Assembly (NCBI GenBank): GCA_963707275.1
Contig: CAVPPH010000013.1
Span: 372,001 to 436,000, forward strand
Direction of reading: 5' to 3'
From: JACKBK01 sp963707275
GTDB lineage: Bacteria; Chloroflexota; Anaerolineae; JAAEKA01
DNA: 64,000 nucleotides
This document shows, piece after piece, positions 37,420 to 46,173 of this stretch (the stretch's first letter is position 1; each line of letters opens with the position of its first letter). The translations under genes were made by a program, and so were the position numbers. The notes beneath the pieces were generated by a model, which worked only from the letters and a program-made list of their open reading frames with translations, had not been told where the DNA came from and ran no database searches.

Positions 37420-38921
37420 GCCACGGCTCCCTTCAACTTCAATCGCACGGCCGCTTCCAACTGGTTGTCCAGCCAGGTTGTGATGTCGTTGCCTGTGATC
37501 ACCTCTTTCAACAGCGTGGCGCGGTGCTGCCGCTCCTCCTTCGGCATGGTCAGCCCCCGGTGCAGCGCCTCGGCGGTGGCGTACACGTCGCAGGGTGTGA
37601 TCACGATGGCGCCTTCCTCCAATTCCTCGCGCGCGCCTGTTCCCTCGGAGAGCACCAGCACGCCGGCGCGCCGGTTGGCGATGGGACCCTCTTTGGCCAC
37701 CAGGTTCATGCCGTCGGCGATGGAGTTGACCAGCAATACGTCGTAGATCTGCATGGCTGCCACAGCCCGCGGGTAGCTTTCGCCGATCAGCAGCCGGATC
37801 GGTTCCCAGTCGCTGGCGCCGTAACGGGCGTTGACCCTGCCCGCGGTTGCCATCAGCGCGTCCAGATAGGCGCGATACTCTGGCACCTCCAGCCGCGACG
37901 GCACGAGGATCGCCACGAATGTAACTTGTTTTTGGTGCTCGGGATGCATCTCCAGCATCTCCTCGAACGCTCGGAAGCCGCGCACGATGTTTTTGCTGGG
38001 CTCGATGCGCTCGATGCGCAGGATGACCTTCTGCCCGCTGAGCTGCCGTTCCAGGTCGGTCCGAAGCTCGTTGACTTGCGCCGACTGGGCGAACTGGCGC
38101 AGGCGCTTGACGTCGATGGAGATGGGAAATTCGCGAACGTGGGTGGCGTGGTTGCGGTGCCAGACCCGCCCCTTGCCGTACTTGACCGCTGCCCGCGGCA
38201 GATAGGCCTGGCAGGTGCGCATGAAGTTGAGCGCGTCGGCTCTGGTCTGGAAGCCCAGCAAATCGACCGCACACAGACCGTCGAGAATCGCCAGACGCAT
38301 GTCCGGCGGCAGGATGCGCCAATACTCCGGGCCAGGCCAGGGGATGTGGACGAAGTGCAGCAGCGAGGGTCGCTCCGCGGGTCGCATCTGCGACGCGTAT
38401 CATGCGCGGCGCCAGGTAGAGGTGATAGTCTTGCAGCATGACCAGCGTCGGCTTGTCGTTGGCGCGCACCTGCTGCGCGATGGCGTCGGCAAACAGTTGG
38501 TTGACTGTGACGTAGCCTTCATGCCAGGCCCGCCAGGTCGTGCGGTCGATCACCGGCGCCAGCGGCAGGTCCCACATGCTGTGCTGCAGGAACCAGAGCA
38601 GCGGATTGGCAATAGTGTTGTAGTAACCATCGTAGGCAGCTGCGTCGGGCGACAGGAAGTTGACGTGCAGGGTGGCTGGCTTGGGCCGGCGTCTACCGCG
38701 ACATGGCCCTGTCCCCAGTCGAGGTCGTCCTCGCTGCGCGCGCAGGCGATCCAGGTGATGGGCATTCGGCCCGCCAGGCCGATCAGCGCCGTCACCAGCC
38801 CGCCCGTGCCGCGCGTAAAGGTGCGGCTGCCATCGTCGGCTGTCTGAAATGTCACAGGACCCCGGTTGGCAGCCACGATCAGGGCCTGTTGCGGCTGTTT
38901 GTCTGAAGTTTCGTCGGTCAT
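37416..38921 (-). CDS. otsA: Trehalose-6-phosphate synthase OtsA (two frameshifts)
   Basis: GT20 enzyme making trehalose 6-phosphate from a nucleotide-glucose and glucose 6-phosphate. The first frame has VAANRGPV and GTGGLVTAL. The second, from about 38690, has MWDLPLAP and LVMLQDYHLYLAPRMIR. The third, from about 38390, has LHFVHIPWPGPEYWRILP, LLGFQTRADALNF, RIERIEPSKNI and VNSIADGMNLVAKEG. Joined, they give about 500 residues, normal for the family and colinear with it, so two sequence errors are the simplest explanation. The start is ATG 38921 (MTDETSDK). It overlaps the GT4 gene by 4 bp. Confidence 0.9.
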
Positions 38922-38953
38922 AGATTGTCCCCTTGCAGGAAGCATGCGGCCGG

Positions 38954-40711
38954 TCAGCCGGTGCTCGCTGCGCTGGCGCGGATGGCCAGGTCGATAAACA
39001 CGGCGGCAGTCCAGCCGAAGATCGCGGCGGCGGTGGCCGGCGGCTCTCCCGTGTCGGCGTTGTAATACTCGTACATCCCGTCGCTTGCCATGATCAGGGC
39101 CAGCGTCTTGTCGCGCAGTTCGCGCGCCAGCTCATGCCGGCCGATCTGTTCCAGCGCCTCGATGAAGAAGTAGTTGATGTTGGCCCACACCGGGCCGCGC
39201 CACATGGTCGCCGGGTCATAGTGGCGGTCGCTGCGTGAAACGGTCGGCAGGGCATGCGCGCCGCCGAACTGGGCCGGATCGGCCAGCTGGCCAAGCAGCC
39301 GCTGGTTGATCTCGTCCGGCAACTGGCCCGTCCACAGCGGGTAGAGGTTGAACGGCGTGATCACAGGGATCGGCCGGTTGTCGTGTAGGGCGCGAAAGAC
39401 GCCGTGCTCGCTGTCCCAGAAATCGGCTATCATGCGCTGTACGATGGCTGCTGCTCGTTTGCGCCACATGGCGCTCTGAGCCTCCATGCCCAGCGCTTCG
39501 GCGATCATGGCAAGGGACCCCATCTGTACACAGAGGTAGGTGTTCAGGTCGGGCGACTCGACCGGCATGCCGTAGTCCCACAGCGGGCTGTCGTCGAGAC
39601 CGGAGCTGTAGGGATGGTTGTACTGCACCAGCCCGTCGCCGTCGTCGTCGTTCATGCTGAACCACCAGGCGTTCGAGCGCACCAGCGGCACGTAGACCTC
39701 CCTGAGGAAATCCAGGTCGGGGTCGAATTCGTGTAGCTTGAGCGCCGCCCATGCCATGATCGGCGGCTTGGTGACCTCAGCCTTGAAGGGGTGCTCGATC
39801 GAGGCGACCACGTCTTCGTCGTATACGGCATCGGGGATCATGCCATCTGGTAGTTGACAGTCGATCATGGTGCGCAACTGGTTGCGGGCCAGTTCAGCAT
39901 CAACGTGGCGATAGGCCAGGGCGTGGAAGCAGGCGTCCCAGTTCCAGACACCGACGTAGTTGATCTTGGACGGCATCATCGCCTCGCGGGTCACCCGTCC
40001 CAGCGGCGTCACCAGGTTGTTGCCCATCACCCACCAGGCGTAGTAGTAGTGCTTGTGGAAGCGCTCGTCCACCTGCGGCGCGCGGTCGAACCAGGCTTGC
40101 CAGGCCTGCTCGCGCTCGCGTAACGTCTGGGACATGGGCGTTGCCGGCGCGTTCACATTGGGGTCGTTGCGAATGTTGAGGTGGATCGACAGGTCATCGC
40201 CGCCTTCCACCACAAACTCCAGGCTGTAGGCTTCCCGCTCCAGTCCGACCTCGTTGCGTAGCACGGTGCCGTTAGAATGGTAGGCCAGGTTGCGCACCGA
40301 GCGCAGGCTGCCGCCGTCCTCCGATTTCTGCAAGAGCTGCGTGCTGACGCGGAAGCGAACGCCTGCTGTCACGCCGGCCGGCAGGCCGATAGCAACGGTG
40401 TCGTTGCGGTTGAATGCCAGGCAGAAGACGCCCAGGCGCGTCTCGAAGACCAGCTTGTGTGGGTAGGTCGTAAGATGAAACGCCAGCGCCATGCCGTCAG
40501 CGTCGATCAGCGTCAGGTCCTGGATGTAGGGCGCGCGATAGCGGTAGGTGTCGAGGCCGGGCTGCAGCGCCGTCAGCCGCTCCGCCAGCTTGATGTACAG
40601 CGAGTCGTGTTCCATCGTCTTGAACACTAACAATCGCGATCCCCGGTCGCTGAATGGCACGCGGGTCAGGTCGATGTGGTCTTTCAACAGGTCGTTGTAG
40701 TTAACAGTCAT
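38954..40711 (-). CDS. GH63-like (alpha/alpha)6 glycosidase
   Basis: It has 585 residues. An N-terminal beta-sandwich (about 1-190) precedes an (alpha/alpha)6 barrel. VWNWDACFHALAY with the putative acid Asp, NQLRTMIDCQLPDGMIPD, WRGPVWANINYFFIEAL and YEYYNADTGEPP with the putative base Glu are in the places expected for GH63 enzymes of the mannosyl/glucosylglycerate hydrolase type. Older annotations call relatives trehalase or glycogen debranching enzyme. It is the first gene of the otsA-GT4-otsB operon, which suggests it acts on a related solute. The start is ATG 40711; a strong promoter lies 20 bp upstream. Confidence 0.8.
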   Translation of the reverse strand: MTVNYNDLLKDHIDLTRVPFSDRGSRLLVFKTMEHDSLYIKLAERLTALQPGLDTYRYRAPYIQDLTLIDADGMALAFHLTTYPHKLVFETRLGVFCLAFNRNDTVAIGLPAGVTAGVRFRVSTQLLQKSEDGGSLRSVRNLAYHSNGTVLRNEVGLEREAYSLEFVVEGGDDLSIHLNIRNDPNVNAPATPMSQTLREREQAWQAWFDRAPQVDERFHKHYYYAWWVMGNNLVTPLGRVTREAMMPSKINYVGVWNWDACFHALAYRHVDAELARNQLRTMIDCQLPDGMIPDAVYDEDVVASIEHPFKAEVTKPPIMAWAALKLHEFDPDLDFLREVYVPLVRSNAWWFSMNDDDGDGLVQYNHPYSSGLDDSPLWDYGMPVESPDLNTYLCVQMGSLAMIAEALGMEAQSAMWRKRAAAIVQRMIADFWDSEHGVFRALHDNRPIPVITPFNLYPLWTGQLPDEINQRLLGQLADPAQFGGAHALPTVSRSDRHYDPATMWRGPVWANINYFFIEALEQIGRHELARELRDKTLALIMASDGMYEYYNADTGEPPATAAAIFGWTAAVFIDLAIRASAASTG

Positions 40712-40730
40712 TGCGTTTTTCCATACAGAG

Positions 40731-40759
40731 ATTGTATCACTTCCGGCACGATGCGTCAA
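40731..40759 (-). promoter_or_regulatory. Promoter of the glycosidase-trehalose operon
   Basis: On the minus strand TTGACG (40754-40759), 17 bp and TACAAT (40731-40736). The predicted start site is only about 14 nt before ATG 40711, so the mRNA would have a very short leader. Confidence 0.65.
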
Positions 40760-40778
40760 AAGTTTACATAAATGTGCC

Positions 40779-40812
40779 ACCCGTCATTGCCCCCGCCGCG
40801 GCAATGACGGGT
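40779..40812. repeat. ACCCGTCATTGCC hairpin in the divergent region
   Basis: Perfect 13-bp arms (40779-40791 and 40800-40812) around CCCGCCGC between the divergent glycosidase and PH-domain genes. It may be an operator or insulator. The 225-bp region also carries promoters in both directions. Confidence 0.5.
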
Positions 40813-40856
40813 GAAGAGTTCCTGTCACAGGTGGCTCCGTGTGGCATGTTCACGAG

Positions 40857-40885
40857 TTGCAGTCCTGTCGAAATCGTTGTATCCT
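40857..40885 (+). promoter_or_regulatory. Possible promoter of the PH-domain gene
   Basis: TTGCAG (40857-40862), 17 bp, TATCCT (40880-40885), about 50 bp upstream of ATG 40937. The -10 is weaker than the -35. Confidence 0.4.
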
Positions 40886-40936
40886 TCGGTGGCCAGCAGA
40901 CGCTGTAAGCCACTCAACCACTGGAAGGAAGAAACC

Positions 40937-41476
40937 ATGACCATTGAACAATCACGGGAACGTGTTAAGTCTAGTATCTGGCAATCGATCGCCCGGAGCG
41001 GCGTGCAGATCGACGCCGTGCCGGCCGATCAACTGGATACCCTGGTCAACGCCATTACCGACGGCGTGCTGGTAGCCGTGGACGACATGCTGGAAGACAG
41101 CGGCGTCGCCGGCCGCCAGGATAGCGTCGTGTCGCCTCTGGCTGACGAAGAAGTTGTGCTGTGGGAAGGCCGGCCTTTTCTGTCGCTGGTGGTCCGCTAC
41201 CGCATCACCAACCAGCGCGTGCGCATTGAAAGCGGGTTCCTGGGCAAGGATCGCGACGACATCGAACTGGTGCGCGTACAGGACATCGACCACACACAGG
41301 GCATCGGCGAGCGGGCGCTGGGCATCGGCGACATTGTGATCGCCAGCGCCGACCCGTCGAAGCCACACGCAGTCCTGCGCAACGTCAAAGATCCCGAACG
41401 GGTGCACGAAATCTTGCGGCGCGCCATGCTGGATGCTCGCAAGCGCTACCGCTACAGCGTACAGGAAGAGATGTGA
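40937..41476 (+). CDS. Bacterial PH-domain (bPH_2/DUF304) protein
   Basis: It has 179 residues. The C-terminal 100 residues match the bacterial pleckstrin-like fold: DEEVVLWEGRPFLSLVVRY, ITNQRVRIESGFLGKD, ELVRVQDIDHTQGI and GDIVIASAD. There are no membrane helices, unlike most YdbS-type relatives. The first 65 residues are helical with unknown role. ATG 40937 is preceded by GGAAGGAAG. It overlaps the acyltransferase gene by 4 bp. Confidence 0.8.
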   Translation: MTIEQSRERVKSSIWQSIARSGVQIDAVPADQLDTLVNAITDGVLVAVDDMLEDSGVAGRQDSVVSPLADEEVVLWEGRPFLSLVVRYRITNQRVRIESGFLGKDRDDIELVRVQDIDHTQGIGERALGIGDIVIASADPSKPHAVLRNVKDPERVHEILRRAMLDARKRYRYSVQEEM

Positions 41477-42378
41477 CCGCACCCGGCGGCTATGTGGATC
41501 CCGCAGAGTTGCAGAGCGCGGTCGAGTACGAGTTCTTTTGGGTGCTCGGGCTTGACGAGGGCCATCCGCTCCGTCGTGCGCTGACGCCGGCGATCCGGCC
41601 GGTGCTGGGACGTTTCGTGGAAGTAGCTGCACCCTTCGACCGTGATGTGGCCAGCGTCGGGATGCCGGAAGCACTGCGCAGCCGCGCGCCGCAGTTCATC
41701 AACAGGCTGACCGCTACCAACGCAGGGCTGGTCCCTGCAACTGGCCCGCTGCTGCTGCTCTCCAACCATCCGGGCGGATTGGATGTGTTCCTGGTGTTGG
41801 CGTTGCTGCCGCGCGCCGACATCAAAGTCATGGTTAGTGAGATCTCGATTCTGCGGCATCTGCCGGCGGCCGGACCCCACTTTATTTCCATCGGGCGTGA
41901 GGCTGGCAGCCGGATGCAGGCAGTGCGGGCGGGCATCAATCATCTGAAACAGGGCGGCGCGCTGTTCATCTTTCCCGGCGGCATCCTCGATCCCGACCCG
42001 GCGTTCATGCCTGGCGCGGTTGAGGCGCTGGAGCGTTGGTCGCCCAGCGTCGAGCTGTTGTTGCGGCGCGTGCCGCAGACCAACGTTGTGGTAACCGCGG
42101 TTGGCGGCGTGCTGTCGCCCGGCTGGTATCGATCGCCGGTGACGCGGCTGCGCGAGGAACGCAAGGACCGGCAGAAGGTGGCGGAGGTGTTCCAGATCGC
42201 CCAGCAGTTGCTGCTGCCTGGAACCCTCGACCTGCGCCCGTCCGTACATTTCGCGCCGCCCATCGCTGCGCAGGCACTGGGCTTGGATGGCTCTTCAGGC
42301 CGGCCGCTGGCAGCCCTGCGCACGGTCGCGCGCGCCCTGCTGGCCGATCGCCGCTACTTCCCGCAGACCGGCGGCTGA
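41473..42378 (+). CDS. PlsC-like lysophospholipid acyltransferase
   Basis: It has 301 residues. Acyltransferases of this family add a fatty acyl chain to a glycerophosphate or related acceptor at the membrane. The catalytic NHx4D motif is in LLSNHPGGLD near residue 95, and ALFIFPGGILDPD replaces the usual FPEGTRS. No membrane helix is clear, so binding is probably peripheral. GTG 41473 overlaps the stop of the PH-domain gene (GTGA), so the two proteins are coupled. A lipid-remodelling role together with the PH-domain protein is inference. Confidence 0.85.
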   Translation: MTAPGGYVDPAELQSAVEYEFFWVLGLDEGHPLRRALTPAIRPVLGRFVEVAAPFDRDVASVGMPEALRSRAPQFINRLTATNAGLVPATGPLLLLSNHPGGLDVFLVLALLPRADIKVMVSEISILRHLPAAGPHFISIGREAGSRMQAVRAGINHLKQGGALFIFPGGILDPDPAFMPGAVEALERWSPSVELLLRRVPQTNVVVTAVGGVLSPGWYRSPVTRLREERKDRQKVAEVFQIAQQLLLPGTLDLRPSVHFAPPIAAQALGLDGSSGRPLAALRTVARALLADRRYFPQTGG

Positions 42379-42443
42379 GATTCGCAGATTGAGAGGAAGT
42401 CGCGGATCGGAAATTGGTAAACGATAAACGGCCGCCGGCCACC

Positions 42444-42485
42444 GCTGACCTGATCTCTGACTTCTGCCCTCTGCCACCGCCACTC
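42444..42485. repeat. Heptamer tract upstream of the aminotransferase gene
   Basis: GCTGACC, TGATCTC, TGACTTC, TGCCCTC, TGCCACC and GCCACTC are consecutive 7-nt units. They end 13 bp before the ATG at 42499. Confidence 0.5.
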
Positions 42486-42498
42486 CCAGAGGCGTCCC

Positions 42499-43779
42499 AT
42501 GACTTCACAACTGGCATCCGCCATCCCCCATCTTTCACCTGCCTGGTCTCACTATTCGGACGTGATCGTCGAGCGCGGCGAAGGCGCTCTGCTCTACGGC
42601 CAGGATGGGCGATCCTACCTTGACTTCACCTGCGGCATTGCCGTTACCAACACCGGCCACTGCCATCCGCGCGTCGTCGAGGCGGTGCAGCGACAGGCCG
42701 GCCTGCTGCTGCACGGCCAGGCCAACATCGTCTTCCACAAGCCGATGCTGCAACTGGTGCAGGAACTGCTGCCGCTGGTCGCGCCGCTGGACAGCTTCTT
42801 CTTCAGCAACTCGGGCGCGGAGGCGGTCGAAGGCGCGGTCAAGCTGGCGCGCCAGGCTACCGGGCGCACCAACGTCGTGGTCTTCCAGGGCAGCTTTCAT
42901 GGTCGCACCATCGGCGCGATGTCGCTGACGACTTCCAAGACGATCTACCGCGGCGGCTACCAGCCGCTGATGGCGGGCGTCTTCGTGGCGCCTTTCCCCT
43001 ATGCCTACCGCTACGGCTGGGACGCGGAGCAGGCCAGCGCCTGGTGTCTGGACGAACTGGATCTGCTGCTGGCAACCCAGACCGCCCCCAACGAAACCGC
43101 CGCGCTGCTGGTCGAGCCGGTGCTGGGCGAGGGCGGTTACGTCGTGCCGCCGGCCAGCTTCCTGCACGGCCTGCGCGAGCGCTGCGACCGCCATGGCATG
43201 CTGCTGATCCTGGACGAGATCCAGAGCGGCTTTGGGCGCACCGGCAAATGGTTCGCCTACGAGCATTTCGGCGTGCAGGCCGACATCATCACCATTGCCA
43301 AGGGGCTGGCATCCGGGCTGCCGCTTTCCGGCATCATCTCGACGCGTGAGCTGATGGCCCGCTGGCCGACCGGCTCGCACGGCGGCACCTACGGCGGCAA
43401 CATCGTTGCCACCGCGGCCGCCGTGGCCACCATCCAGGCCATCCGCGAGGAGAAGTTGCTGGACAACGCCGTGCAGCGCGGCGCGCAACTGACCAGCGGC
43501 CTGCGCCACCTGCAGGAAGAGTACCCGGTGATCGGAGACGTGCGCGGGCTGGGCCTGATGATCGGCACGGAGTTCCGCGATGGCGAGGGGCGACCTGACA
43601 AGGCCACCGCCAAGGCGGTCAGCGCCGGCTGCTTCGAACGCGGCCTGATGCTGCTGACGTGCGGCCCGTGGGACAACACCGTCCGCTGGATACCGCCGCT
43701 GGTGGTCAGCCGCGAGCAGATCGATCAGAGCCTCGGCATCTTCGCCGACGCGCTGGCTGAGGCGACGGGCGACAGTTGA
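42499..43779 (+). CDS. Class III aminotransferase, GABA-transaminase type
   Basis: PLP enzyme transferring an amino group from an omega-amino acid such as 4-aminobutyrate. It has 426 residues. DFTCGIAVTNTGHCHP, FFSNSGAEAVEGAVKLAR, FQGSFHGRTIGAMSLT, LILDEIQSGFGRTGK and the PLP lysine in IAKGLASGLPLSG are visible. Substrate choice within class III (GABA, ornithine, 5-aminovalerate) cannot be fixed from sequence. It is followed by the DapB-like gene 35 bp downstream, so an amino-acid catabolic or lysine-related context is possible. Confidence 0.92.
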   Translation: MTSQLASAIPHLSPAWSHYSDVIVERGEGALLYGQDGRSYLDFTCGIAVTNTGHCHPRVVEAVQRQAGLLLHGQANIVFHKPMLQLVQELLPLVAPLDSFFFSNSGAEAVEGAVKLARQATGRTNVVVFQGSFHGRTIGAMSLTTSKTIYRGGYQPLMAGVFVAPFPYAYRYGWDAEQASAWCLDELDLLLATQTAPNETAALLVEPVLGEGGYVVPPASFLHGLRERCDRHGMLLILDEIQSGFGRTGKWFAYEHFGVQADIITIAKGLASGLPLSGIISTRELMARWPTGSHGGTYGGNIVATAAAVATIQAIREEKLLDNAVQRGAQLTSGLRHLQEEYPVIGDVRGLGLMIGTEFRDGEGRPDKATAKAVSAGCFERGLMLLTCGPWDNTVRWIPPLVVSREQIDQSLGIFADALAEATGDS

Positions 43780-43814
43780 GCACTCTCAGGTCTTAGTAGC
43801 CAGAAAGAGGAATC

Positions 43815-44615
43815 ATGCCGATTCGTATCAGTCTCGCTGGTGCCACCGGTTGGGCCGGTTCAGCTCTGGCCGTTGCCGTGGCCCAAACCAGCGATATCAC
43901 CCTCGTGTCTGCTGTGTCACGCAGCCATGCCCAGCGCAATCTGGGCGACGTGCTGGGTGAGCCGCTGCTCGATTGCCCGGTGTATGCAACCGCGCCGGAA
44001 GCGTTAGCGCATCCGTGTGATGTGTTTTTCGAGTTCACCAAGCCGGATGTCGCCAAGTTCAACGTGCTGACAGCGCTGCAACATGGCGTGAACGTGGTCA
44101 TAGGAACCTCGGGGCTGACAGACTCCGACTACGCCGAAATCGCGGCGGCTGCTGAACAGCATCAACGAGCGGTGCTGGCCGTCGGCAACTTCGCGCTTAC
44201 CGTGGTCTTGTTGCAGAAGTTCGCCGAAATGGCAGCCAGGTTGATCCCCCAGTGGGAGATCATCGACTACGCCAGCGACCGCAAGAAAGACGCGCCCAGC
44301 GGCACAGTCCGTGAGCTGGCCTACCGGTTGTCAGGCATCCGCCCGTCCGAGCTGACCGTCCCGCTGGAGGAAACGCAGGGCGAGGTGGGGACGCGCGGCG
44401 CACGCATGACTGGATCGCAGGTTCATGCCATTCGCTTGCCTGGTTATACGATCTCGGCGGAGATCATCTTTGGTATGCCCGACCAGCAGCTCACGATCCG
44501 CCACGACTCCGGCGGCAGCGCCACGCCTTACGTTGACGGCGCGCTGTTGGCGATTCGCAAGGTCAACACGTTCGTTGGTCTGCGTCGCGGGCTGGATACT
44601 GTCCTCGATTTGTAG
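43815..44615 (+). CDS. DapB-like dihydrodipicolinate reductase homologue lacking the catalytic histidines
   Basis: It has 266 residues. The Rossmann domain begins ISLAGATGWAGSAL, and VVIGTSGLTDSDY matches the DapB GTTG segment. The catalytic region reads IIDYASDRKKDAPSGTV, where canonical DapB has an His-His pair before the Lys; PSGT and the downstream IRLPG are conserved. Without the histidines, classical reduction of dihydrodipicolinate is doubtful, and the protein may act on another substrate or be a non-catalytic homologue. The start has AAAGAGG upstream. It is last in the unit with the aminotransferase. Confidence 0.82.
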   Translation: MPIRISLAGATGWAGSALAVAVAQTSDITLVSAVSRSHAQRNLGDVLGEPLLDCPVYATAPEALAHPCDVFFEFTKPDVAKFNVLTALQHGVNVVIGTSGLTDSDYAEIAAAAEQHQRAVLAVGNFALTVVLLQKFAEMAARLIPQWEIIDYASDRKKDAPSGTVRELAYRLSGIRPSELTVPLEETQGEVGTRGARMTGSQVHAIRLPGYTISAEIIFGMPDQQLTIRHDSGGSATPYVDGALLAIRKVNTFVGLRRGLDTVLDL

Positions 44616-44634
44616 ACCCAACCGCCATCCTCTT

Positions 44635-44662
44635 TTGACAGACGCTCCTGAACTGTTATAAT
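44635..44662 (+). promoter_or_regulatory. Consensus promoter of the tungstate transporter operon
   Basis: Exact TTGACA (44635-44640), 16-bp spacer, exact TATAAT (44657-44662). It is the best promoter in the window, as expected for a gene that is switched off by a bound repressor. Confidence 0.8.
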
Positions 44663-44700
44663 CGTATCGCTACGATCATACAGTTCAGGAGCGTTCTGTC
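44637..44700. promoter_or_regulatory. Nested palindromic operator over the tup promoter
   Basis: The arm at 44637-44656 (core ACGCTCCTGAACTGT) is repeated inverted at 44680-44700 with one extra base. The 23-nt centre holds a second dyad, ATCGTA-TCGC-TACGAT. Arm 1 fills the -35/-10 spacer and arm 2 contains the AGGAG ribosome site, so the structure is a DNA-level site rather than an RNA hairpin of this transcript. The adjacent GntR-type gene is the natural candidate binder. Confidence 0.6.
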
Positions 44701-45415
44701 ATCGAAGACCTGGTCAACGGCCTCACCGAAGCATTCCGGCTGATCGTCAGCCGCGATGCGGCGGTAATCGAAATCGTCTCGCTTAGCCTGCGCGTCTCGG
44801 GGGTCGCACTTCTCATCGCCACGCTGCTGGGCGTGCCGCTGGGTGCTGCGCTGGGATTGAGCCGCTTCGTCGGGCGCTGGCTGGTGGTGATCTTCATCTA
44901 CACCGGCATGGGTCTGCCGCCGGTGGTGGTCGGCCTGTTCGTCTACATGATGCTCAGCCGCAGTGGCCCGCTGGGGCAGCTCAACTCTCCCCTGATTCCC
45001 AACCTGTTCACACCCGGGGCAATGATCGTCGCGCAGGTCATTCTTGCGCTGCCGCTGATCGCTGGCTTCACCATGGCGGCGGTGCTGGCGGTCGATCCAC
45101 AACTGCGCCAGCAGGTGCGCGCGCTGGGCGCGACCTCGTGGCAGGTCGCGCTGGCCACCGTGCGCGAGGCGCGCGATCGGCGTCATCGTCGCGATCATCG
45201 CCGGCTTCGGCGCGATCATCTCCGAGGTCGGCGCGGTGATGATGGTGGGCGGCAACATCGCCGGCAAGACACGCGTCGTCACCACGGCCATCGTGCTGGA
45301 GACCGGCAAGGGCAACTTCGACCTCGCGCTGGCGCTGGGAATTATCCTGCTGTGCATTGCTTTCGTCATCAACGGCGCGGTGCTGGCTTTGCAGGGGCGG
45401 TCGGGCGGGCCATGA
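44701..45415 (+). CDS. tupB: Tungstate-type ABC transporter permease TupB (frameshifted)
   Basis: Membrane subunit for oxyanion uptake. About 238 residues with five predicted helices. EIVSLSLRVSGVALLIATLLG, GMGLPPVVVGLFVYMM and the EAA-like loop GATSWQVALATV are visible. The end (SEVGAVMMVGGNIAGKTRV) is in a neighbouring frame from about 45170 and stops in an ATGA overlap with tupC. No standard start codon is present where homologues begin. The first residues IEDLVNGLTEAFRLI follow AGGAG by 9 nt, so ATC at 44701 is either a rare start or a misread ATG. Tungstate rather than molybdate is inferred from the downstream binding protein. Confidence 0.85.
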
Positions 45416-46144
45416 GCGAGCTGCTGTATCACCTGCGCGGCGTGACGCAATGCTACCGCGACCGCACCGTGCTAAAGGTGGACGACCTGGGCATCCATCC
45501 GGGCGAGGTGCTGGCGCTGCTCGGTCCCAGCGGCGCGGGCAAGAGCACGCTGCTGCGCCTGCTGAACTTTCTGGAGCTGCCCAGCGCTGGTGAGATCAGC
45601 TTTCGCGGCCAGGTGATCAGCGGCGTTAGCCCGGCGCCGCTGGAGATGCGCCGCCGCGTGACCACCGTCTTCCAGCGACCGGTGTTGCTCAACCGCTCGG
45701 TCTGGGACAATGTGCGCTACGGGCTGACGCTGCGCGGTGAACGCAACGGGCAGGCAGAGGTGGCCGGCGCGCTGGAGCAGGTGGGTCTGACCAGCTTCGC
45801 CCGCCAGCAGGCGCGCACGCTGTCGGGCGGCGAGGCCCAGCGGGTTGCGCTGGCGCGCGCGCTGGTGCTGCGTCCCGACGTGCTGCTGCTGGACGAGCCA
45901 ACCGCCAACCTCGATCCCTATAACGTGTCGCTGATCGAGCAGATCATCCAGCGCGCCAACCGCGAGCAGGGCGCGACCGTGGTCATGGTAACGCACAACC
46001 TGCATCAGGCGCGCCGGCTGGGCACGCGCGTCGGCCTGCTGCTGGACGGCGCAGTCGTGGAGGTAGCGCCGACTGACCAGTTCTTCGAACTCGCCCGCAG
46101 ATCCGCGTACCGCACGTTTCATCCACGGAGAGATGGTCTACTAA
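45412..46144 (+). CDS. tupC: Tungstate-type ABC transporter ATPase TupC (C-terminal frameshift)
   Basis: ATPase of the importer. GPSGAGKSTLLRLL is Walker A, TLSGGEAQRVALARAL the signature, LLLDEPTANLD Walker B, and VTHNLHQARRLG the switch histidine. The catalytic core is complete. At about 46100 the frame shifts, and the expected ending RFIHGEMVY followed by TAA appears in the next frame. Without the correction the reading frame runs on into tupA. Joined length is about 243 residues, normal for TupC. Confidence 0.88.
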
Positions 46145-46173
46145 AATTCACTCGTTCGAAAGGAACACCGAAG

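Noticed and set aside
38422..38577. Separate gene starting MWDLPLAP and running into the GT4 gene
   Set aside because: This is the middle part of otsA in a shifted frame; the region between 37420 and 38390 in that frame is not protein-like.
44635..44700. RNA thermometer or riboswitch before tupB
   Set aside because: The left arm of the palindrome is upstream of the predicted transcription start, so the RNA hairpin cannot form from this promoter.
45170..45410. Arg/His-rich middle of a long tupB-tupC-tupA reading frame as a fused polyprotein
   Set aside because: The Arg/His-rich stretch is out-of-frame translation; correct permease, ATPase and lipoprotein ends are present in neighbouring frames.
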